From Bacillota bacterium (GTDB taxonomy: Bacteria > Bacillota > Clostridia > Oscillospirales > Acutalibacteraceae): a DNA stretch of 10,970 nucleotides. The position numbers and the translations under genes were made by a program. Position 1 is the stretch's first letter. Each line of letters begins with the position of its first letter. Location of the stretch: the NCBI GenBank assembly GCA_023397245.1, contig JAEWUH010000067.1, forward strand, positions 1 through 10,970, written 5' to 3'. The notes below the pieces were generated by a model, which saw only the letters and a program-made list of their open reading frames with translations, made no database searches and was not told the DNA's origin. Positions 7,091 through 10,970 of this stretch are shown here, piece after piece.

Positions 7091-7128
7091 GAAAAGACCA
7101 CCATACATATTGTACGGCGGTTCTTTTC
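7091..7128 (-). promoter_or_regulatory. RNA hairpin next to the DUF2442 ribosome binding site
   Basis: In the minus-strand RNA, GAAAAGA then CCGCCGTAC pairs with GTATGGTGG then TCTTTTC: 16 pairs with one bulged A, two G-U wobbles and a five-base loop AATAT. The wobbles pair only in the minus-strand RNA, which supports function on that strand. It ends four bases before AGGAGG. The U-rich 3' arm (TCTTTTCATTT) allows it to act as a terminator or attenuator, or to control access to the ribosome site. Confidence 0.65.
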
Positions 7129-7132
7129 AGCT

Positions 7133-7170
7133 TTCTGTCACCCGGCGGGTGACAAAGCCGGGTGACAGAA
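7133..7170 (-). terminator. 14-bp perfect hairpin after the LuxR-type gene
   Basis: TTCTGTCACCCGGC and GCCGGGTGACAGAA form a perfect 14-bp stem around a ten-base loop, starting ten bases beyond the regulator's stop codon. No T-run follows on the minus strand, so alone it is a stabilising or pausing structure; on the plus strand a T-rich stretch follows. The loop carries another copy of the GTCACCC motif of the stem, so alternative pairing is possible. Confidence 0.6.
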
Positions 7171-7179
7171 GAATTTGTT

Positions 7180-9666
7180 TTATTTCTGCGAGTCAATATG
7201 CTGTTTAAGCATCGCCCGGGAACTGATTTCCAGCTTTTCAAAAATTCTCTTCAGCATGGTTTTGACGGTGTTCTGCGTAATAAAAAGCTTGCCGCCTATT
7301 TCACTATTCGACAAGCCTTGCGCCACAAGTTGGGCGATCTCCATTTCACGCCCGGTAAGCTCCGGCCTTTTCAGAGTAAAATAATCACTGAGAATCCGCT
7401 GCACTGCCTGCTGATAAGGCGTATAAAGTTCAAAAAGAGAAGAAATGGGCTCCCTGTATTCTCTGTGATAATAAAGCTTCTCCAACAGCGGCCTTATCAT
7501 ATCGCCGTTTTCCACGAAAGGAATCCAAATTCCATCCGGCAGCGCCAGATCCAAGGCCTTGCGCAGAGCTTCGAGTGCAGCCTCGTATCGGAACAATTTC
7601 TCATTGGCTGCCGCTGCGAATATATAGGTATAAATTTGCCCCAGCAGGTTGGGAAAAATCGAAGCGGTTTCGATAAAATGATCCACACTCCCAAGCAGCT
7701 TGTGATATTCTCCCTGAATCAGCAGTACGCGTCCATAAACAATATTGAAAAAGGCCATGGCAGGGAAATAAATTCGGCTGGAAAGAAAATTCCCTTCCGA
7801 AATCCACCGGGGAATTTCCTGCCGCTGCCGCAGATTTGCTTGAAGAAAGGCATCGCAAAGATCAAGGGTGTGCATCAGATTATACCAGTTCTCCTTCTCC
7901 ATGTCCTCCCTCAGCTTTTTAAGGCTGTATACCGCATAAGCGTAGTCCCCTTTGCATATGGCGATCCGCGCTTGAAGGAAAACCGCACAAAGCACGATAT
8001 CCTCCTGTCTGCTGCTGTTTGCCTGGTAAAGAGCCTTATGGCCGGTGATCTCGGCGCTGCTGAAATCGCCGCGGACGTAATAACGTTCCGCCTCCATAAC
8101 GAGTTCCGCGCCCCTGCCGTGCCCCTTGACCAGCCTGTCATAGTACGGCATGGCTTCCTTCAGAATTTCGACTTCCTCTTCCAGCGTTCCGTACTCACGG
8201 TGAAACATATAGAGCACGGACGGGGAACCAAATGTCCAGCCTCCGCGGGTATCCATAAACTTTGCCGGATTTTGGAGCAGCGCGCCGGCTTTTTTATAAT
8301 GACCGAGCATGTTCTCAATATTGTTATACTCACTAAAACTCAGGAGTATCTCGAACTCCCCCATCAGTTCCTGCGCGATATCAGATTTTATGCTGCCATT
8401 GGTCAGAAGTTGGTATAGCTCTCCGCTTACCTTGGAAAAACGCTCCGTCTCGTTATAAGAAAACAGACACAGAGCATAAATCAGCAGTGCAACCGGATGT
8501 CTGTGCCGGATTTCCTCCGGACATTCCTCAAAGTAGACGATCAGTTCTTTTTGATTCTCGTTGAGCATGCTGTGCCCCTGGTCGGCTTCCAGCGTAAGGA
8601 AGAGATGATCAAAATCCTTCGCGAGGTAAGCGTAATGCATGGCGGCAATCGTATCGTTTGTCTGTGCAAACCATTCCGCCGCGTTTTGATAGAGCTGATC
8701 CTTCTCCTCTTTTTCCTTTCGCTCTAACAGGCTTTTTAAAAACTCGGAAAATATTTTATGTACCTGATATACCTTACTTTTCTCGTCACGGCTGACAAAG
8801 GCGTTCCGCCCGATCAGTTCGTTCAGCAGCTTTTCCGTGTTTTCCTTTTTCCACATGAAAGCCGCCTGTTCCAGGGTAAAGGTATCGAACAGACAAATGT
8901 GCAGCAGAAAATCCTTGATCTCGCCGGAAAACGGGGAATATACCGTCTTTTCAATCAAAACAGTAATATTTGGAGGCGTTGTGAAAGTACCCTTCTCTTT
9001 ATAATTAAGCATCAAAAGATAGAGAGCACTGACCCATCCCTCAGTATAGCTGTAAAGTCTGGATACCTCGTCTGCCTTCGGAAAAAGGCCGCATAAATGA
9101 TAGTATGAGACGATTTCTTCCGTAGTAAATTCCAAAGCGTCCTTCTGGATATGTAAGAGATACCCTTTCAGCGTCAGTTCTTCCAGATTAGAAAACCGGG
9201 TAAACCGTGCCGTCAGCACAATATGAAAGTCCGTCAGTTCGTTCCAAAGCAGGTATTCGATAAACCCGTTGACCTCCGGGCAGTCCACAAGATGATAATC
9301 ATCCATTACGAAAATAGTTTTACTAGATAGCGGCAGCATATCTTGAATCAGCTCAAGCGCTTTTTCCTTAGAGGAACTGTCATCCGGAAATCCAAGCTGC
9401 CTCAACTGTTCGGCGCGGACTGCGTCCATGTCGCGAAACTGCCGGCAAAAGGAAGACCAAAACCCCGATATGGATTCGTTAAGAACTTTTTGCCACAAAA
9501 CGGGAACATCCGCTTTTTTAAAATATTCCTTTACAGCGGTACTTTTTCCGTAGCCCATCGGCGCTTCCACCAGTGTGCAGGGATAATGCAATATTTTTTT
9601 CAACTGTGACTGAATCCTATCTGAAAGATAAATTGCTTCGGTACGATATGCTTTTGTCTTCGGCAT
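7180..9666 (-). CDS. MalT-like LuxR-family transcriptional regulator (LAL/STAND ATPase), 828 aa
   Basis: This is a large ATP-binding regulator of the LAL type. The N-terminal STAND ATPase shows Walker A APMGYGKST (residues 35-43) and Walker B TIFVMDD (117-123) followed by YHLVD, as in MalT. A conserved 'EIVSYYHLCGLFP...YTEGWVSALYLL' region lies at about 180-220. The middle, about 340-750, is helical and resembles the TPR-like sensor repeats of this family. The last 61 residues are a LuxR/GerE HTH (LTGREMEIAQLVAQGLSNSEIGGKLFITQNTVKTMLKRIFEKL). The length is close to that of MalT-like proteins. Such proteins bind ATP and an inducer, oligomerise and activate promoters. The start ATG 9666 follows AGAGGTT by seven bases. 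Downstream genes on the same strand (DUF2442 and secreted protein) are possible targets; the inducer is unknown. Confidence 0.92.
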   Translation of the reverse strand: MPKTKAYRTEAIYLSDRIQSQLKKILHYPCTLVEAPMGYGKSTAVKEYFKKADVPVLWQKVLNESISGFWSSFCRQFRDMDAVRAEQLRQLGFPDDSSSKEKALELIQDMLPLSSKTIFVMDDYHLVDCPEVNGFIEYLLWNELTDFHIVLTARFTRFSNLEELTLKGYLLHIQKDALEFTTEEIVSYYHLCGLFPKADEVSRLYSYTEGWVSALYLLMLNYKEKGTFTTPPNITVLIEKTVYSPFSGEIKDFLLHICLFDTFTLEQAAFMWKKENTEKLLNELIGRNAFVSRDEKSKVYQVHKIFSEFLKSLLERKEKEEKDQLYQNAAEWFAQTNDTIAAMHYAYLAKDFDHLFLTLEADQGHSMLNENQKELIVYFEECPEEIRHRHPVALLIYALCLFSYNETERFSKVSGELYQLLTNGSIKSDIAQELMGEFEILLSFSEYNNIENMLGHYKKAGALLQNPAKFMDTRGGWTFGSPSVLYMFHREYGTLEEEVEILKEAMPYYDRLVKGHGRGAELVMEAERYYVRGDFSSAEITGHKALYQANSSRQEDIVLCAVFLQARIAICKGDYAYAVYSLKKLREDMEKENWYNLMHTLDLCDAFLQANLRQRQEIPRWISEGNFLSSRIYFPAMAFFNIVYGRVLLIQGEYHKLLGSVDHFIETASIFPNLLGQIYTYIFAAAANEKLFRYEAALEALRKALDLALPDGIWIPFVENGDMIRPLLEKLYYHREYREPISSLFELYTPYQQAVQRILSDYFTLKRPELTGREMEIAQLVAQGLSNSEIGGKLFITQNTVKTMLKRIFEKLEISSRAMLKQHIDSQK

Positions 9667-9743
9667 TTCGGCAACCTCTTACTTACAAATATCAAAGTCG
9701 ATGGTAATTGATTTTGATAAACTATGATTTGATTTTTAAGTTT

Positions 9744-9772
9744 ATTATACTTTGTAGAGGGAAAAATATCCA
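9744..9772 (-). promoter_or_regulatory. Promoter of the LuxR-type regulator gene
   Basis: On the minus strand a perfect TATAAT -10 (9744-9749) lies 17 bases from TGGATA (9767-9772), which matches four of six -35 bases. Transcription would start near 9737, giving a leader of about 70 bases before ATG 9666. Confidence 0.65.
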
Positions 9773-9820
9773 GACGGAAAAATGTTGAATTATGGTCTGA
9801 CTAAATGTTTTTTCATCTGG
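9770..9820. promoter_or_regulatory. Imperfect inverted repeat overlapping the regulator's -35 region
   Basis: CCAGACGGAAAAATGTT (9770-9786) is repeated in inverted orientation at 9803-9820 (CCAGATGAAAAAACATTT on the minus strand); 11 of the first 13 positions match. It overlaps the -35 box and extends upstream of it. A dyad with half sites centred about 33 bases apart could bind a regulator, including the LuxR-type protein itself. The A-tracts make chance similarity possible. Confidence 0.35.
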
Positions 9821-9869
9821 AAAACATTTTGCATTACAGACAGCAAAGGTAAAAGAAAATCGGCAGAGT

Positions 9870-9960
9870 TAGGGCTGGTGCTTGAGTGGTATAGTTCAGC
9901 GTGACGACCCTTCGCGTCATGGGCTGAACGCCATCACGGGCGCGTCATCAGAAAGAGTGC
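9870..9960. other. GC-rich structured block of unknown nature in the intergenic gap
   Basis: In the otherwise AT-rich gap, 9894-9929 folds into a nested hairpin: GTTCAGC (9894-9900) with GCTGAAC (9923-9929), and TGACG (9902-9906) with CGTCA (9915-9919). CGCGTCAT recurs at 9913-9920 and 9941-9948, so the inner stem could pair with either copy. There is no terminator T-run. It could be a small RNA, a leader element or a decayed repeat; I recognise no known family. Confidence 0.35.
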
Positions 9961-10009
9961 AACCGTCGACCTTATTTGGTTTGTAAGCTTTTGTATGGGG
10001 AATTGTGTA

Positions 10010-10038
10010 TTGATTTTGTCGAAATATAGGAATACAAT
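10010..10038 (+). promoter_or_regulatory. Candidate promoter for the methyltransferase gene
   Basis: TTGATT (10010-10015) and TACAAT (10033-10038) are separated by 17 bases, with four and five matches to consensus. If used, the transcript would start near 10045 and carry a leader of about 255 bases before the TTG start at 10301. I see no clear terminator or recognised riboswitch in that leader. It holds only a possible 17-codon TTG-start ORF after TAGGAGA (TTG about 10189). Confidence 0.4.
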
Positions 10039-10300
10039 AAATCTAAAATTGAAAATCAACGTAAGCCTGACTGGAGTTTGGCCATAATGCGAGGTTCGGT
10101 CAACTTTATCTTATACCAATGAGAAGTTTGGAATATCGAATTGCTATATAACCTTAATCTAACTCGGCGGCTAGGAGATAAAAGAGAATTGCTCATTATG
10201 TTTATGATATTCAATGGGAGCACAATCGGAAATTCGCAATAGAGCGATAAAGTTAAAAACAGTATTGCTATATGCGCGTATAGATTTGAGGGGATAAACT

Positions 10301-10930
10301 TTGAAAAAAGATCAAAATAATAAGAATTTCTGGAATCGCTACGCAAAGATATATGATATTGAGATTGACAGGTTTAACCGTTCAGCCTATTCAGAAATGT
10401 ACAGACTTATATCGAGAGCACTTACGAAAGAGATGAAAGTGCTTGAAATTGCAACGGGCACCGGATTAATTGCAGTTAATATTGCCGATTCCGTTCAATC
10501 CATTGAGGCTACTGATTTTTCTCCCAAAATGATAGAGACCGCAATGAAAAAAAGAGCACCTGACAATGTGCATTTCTCAGTTGAAGATGCTACCAAGCTC
10601 TCTTTTTTAGATCAAACCTTCGATGCTGTAATTATATCAAACGCTCTTCACATCATGCCAGACCCGGGATTGGTGCTAAAAAACATCAGAAGAGTCCTAA
10701 AGCAAAACGGCCTACTGATAGCGCCTACCTTTTCACATGGTCACTTGAGAGATTCAACATGGAAGTTGAACGCTTTTTTGCTAAAGATGATTGGGTTTGA
10801 AACCTATTCCAAATGGAAACCGGAAGAGTATGTTGACTTCATCAATCAAAACGGTTTTTCTGTACAAACATGGAAGGTGCTCAAAGCAGGTTTTCCCCTT
10901 GTTTATTTGGAAGCAAAATTGCAGAAGTAG
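10301..10930 (+). CDS. Class I SAM-dependent methyltransferase (209 aa)
   Basis: The start is TTG 10301, seven bases after GAGGGG (10288-10293). Residues 1-40 are a helical cap (NFWNRYAKIYD...) usual in the UbiE/Methyltransf_11 group. Motif I is VLEIATGTGLIA (about 47-58), the S-adenosylmethionine loop. The acidic residue closing strand 2 lies in IEATDFSPKMI, motif II-like sequence is FDAVIISNALHIMPDP, and 'LKNIRRVLKQNGLLIAPT' is the post-motif helix and strand. The length suits a complete single-domain enzyme. Substrate specificity cannot be read from the sequence; small-molecule or lipid-head-group methylation is typical, while a ubiquinone/menaquinone role is not supported by neighbours. 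It stands alone, transcribed away from the regulator, after a long AT-rich leader. Confidence 0.88.
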   Translation: MKKDQNNKNFWNRYAKIYDIEIDRFNRSAYSEMYRLISRALTKEMKVLEIATGTGLIAVNIADSVQSIEATDFSPKMIETAMKKRAPDNVHFSVEDATKLSFLDQTFDAVIISNALHIMPDPGLVLKNIRRVLKQNGLLIAPTFSHGHLRDSTWKLNAFLLKMIGFETYSKWKPEEYVDFINQNGFSVQTWKVLKAGFPLVYLEAKLQK

Positions 10931-10970
10931 CCTTGTATACAGGAATAATGCTCTCGAAAGAGGCTAAAGC

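Noticed and set aside
7162..8418. Long plus-strand ORF (418 codons) opposite the regulator gene
   Set aside because: It lies entirely antisense to the 828-aa regulator, has no recognisable domain and runs in a frame complementary to well-conserved LuxR/TPR coding sequence.
10056..10346. Minus-strand ORF of 96 codons upstream of the methyltransferase
   Set aside because: It starts with TTG inside the methyltransferase coding sequence, lacks a ribosome site and has AT-driven composition with no family pattern.

Overview
The window looks like chromosomal DNA of a clostridial Firmicute, probably of the Oscillospiraceae/Ruminococcaceae type. This rests on strong AGGAGG-type ribosome binding sites with frequent GTG/TTG starts, a tRNA with an encoded CCA end, and a secreted protein built from Flg_new (InlB B-repeat) modules and C-terminal domains of a kind I associate with that group. 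The genus assignment is inference.

Layout. Positions 1-3240 are the right end of an integrated mobile element: the C-terminal part of a P-loop replication-type ATPase (open at the left window edge), a 32-codon small ORF overlapping an excisionase-like winged-helix gene, a terminator-like hairpin, and a tyrosine integrase. The integrase gene points at the 3' end of an initiator tRNA-Met gene (3238-3314, minus strand), with a terminator hairpin squeezed in between. The tRNA 3' end is the likely attachment site. The other element end lies outside the window. The tRNA has a near-consensus sigma-A promoter at 3375-3403.

Positions 3404-3924 hold no intact gene that I recognise. They contain a likely remnant of a large serine recombinase followed by an 18-bp perfect hairpin.

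Positions 3925-9666 carry three minus-strand genes, read from right to left: a MalT-like (LAL family) LuxR regulator of 828 aa, a 77-aa DUF2442 protein, and a 954-aa secreted modular protein. Two consecutive hairpins lie between the regulator stop codon and the DUF2442 ribosome binding site, the second ending four bases from that site. The regulator has its own promoter with an inverted repeat across the -35 region. The simplest reading is a regulator with its surface-protein target downstream, separated by an RNA-level control or partial terminator; this is inference.

Positions 9667-10300 are a gap between the minus-strand regulator and a plus-strand gene. The gap contains a GC-rich structured block and a promoter-like pair about 260 bases ahead of a class I SAM-dependent methyltransferase (10301-10930). 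No complete, obviously new system is visible. The most unusual items are the integrase with an embedded Cro/C1-type helix-turn-helix and a Tyr at its last catalytic His/Trp position, the insertion next to an initiator tRNA, and the regulator/DUF2442/secreted-protein cassette with its intercistronic RNA structure.
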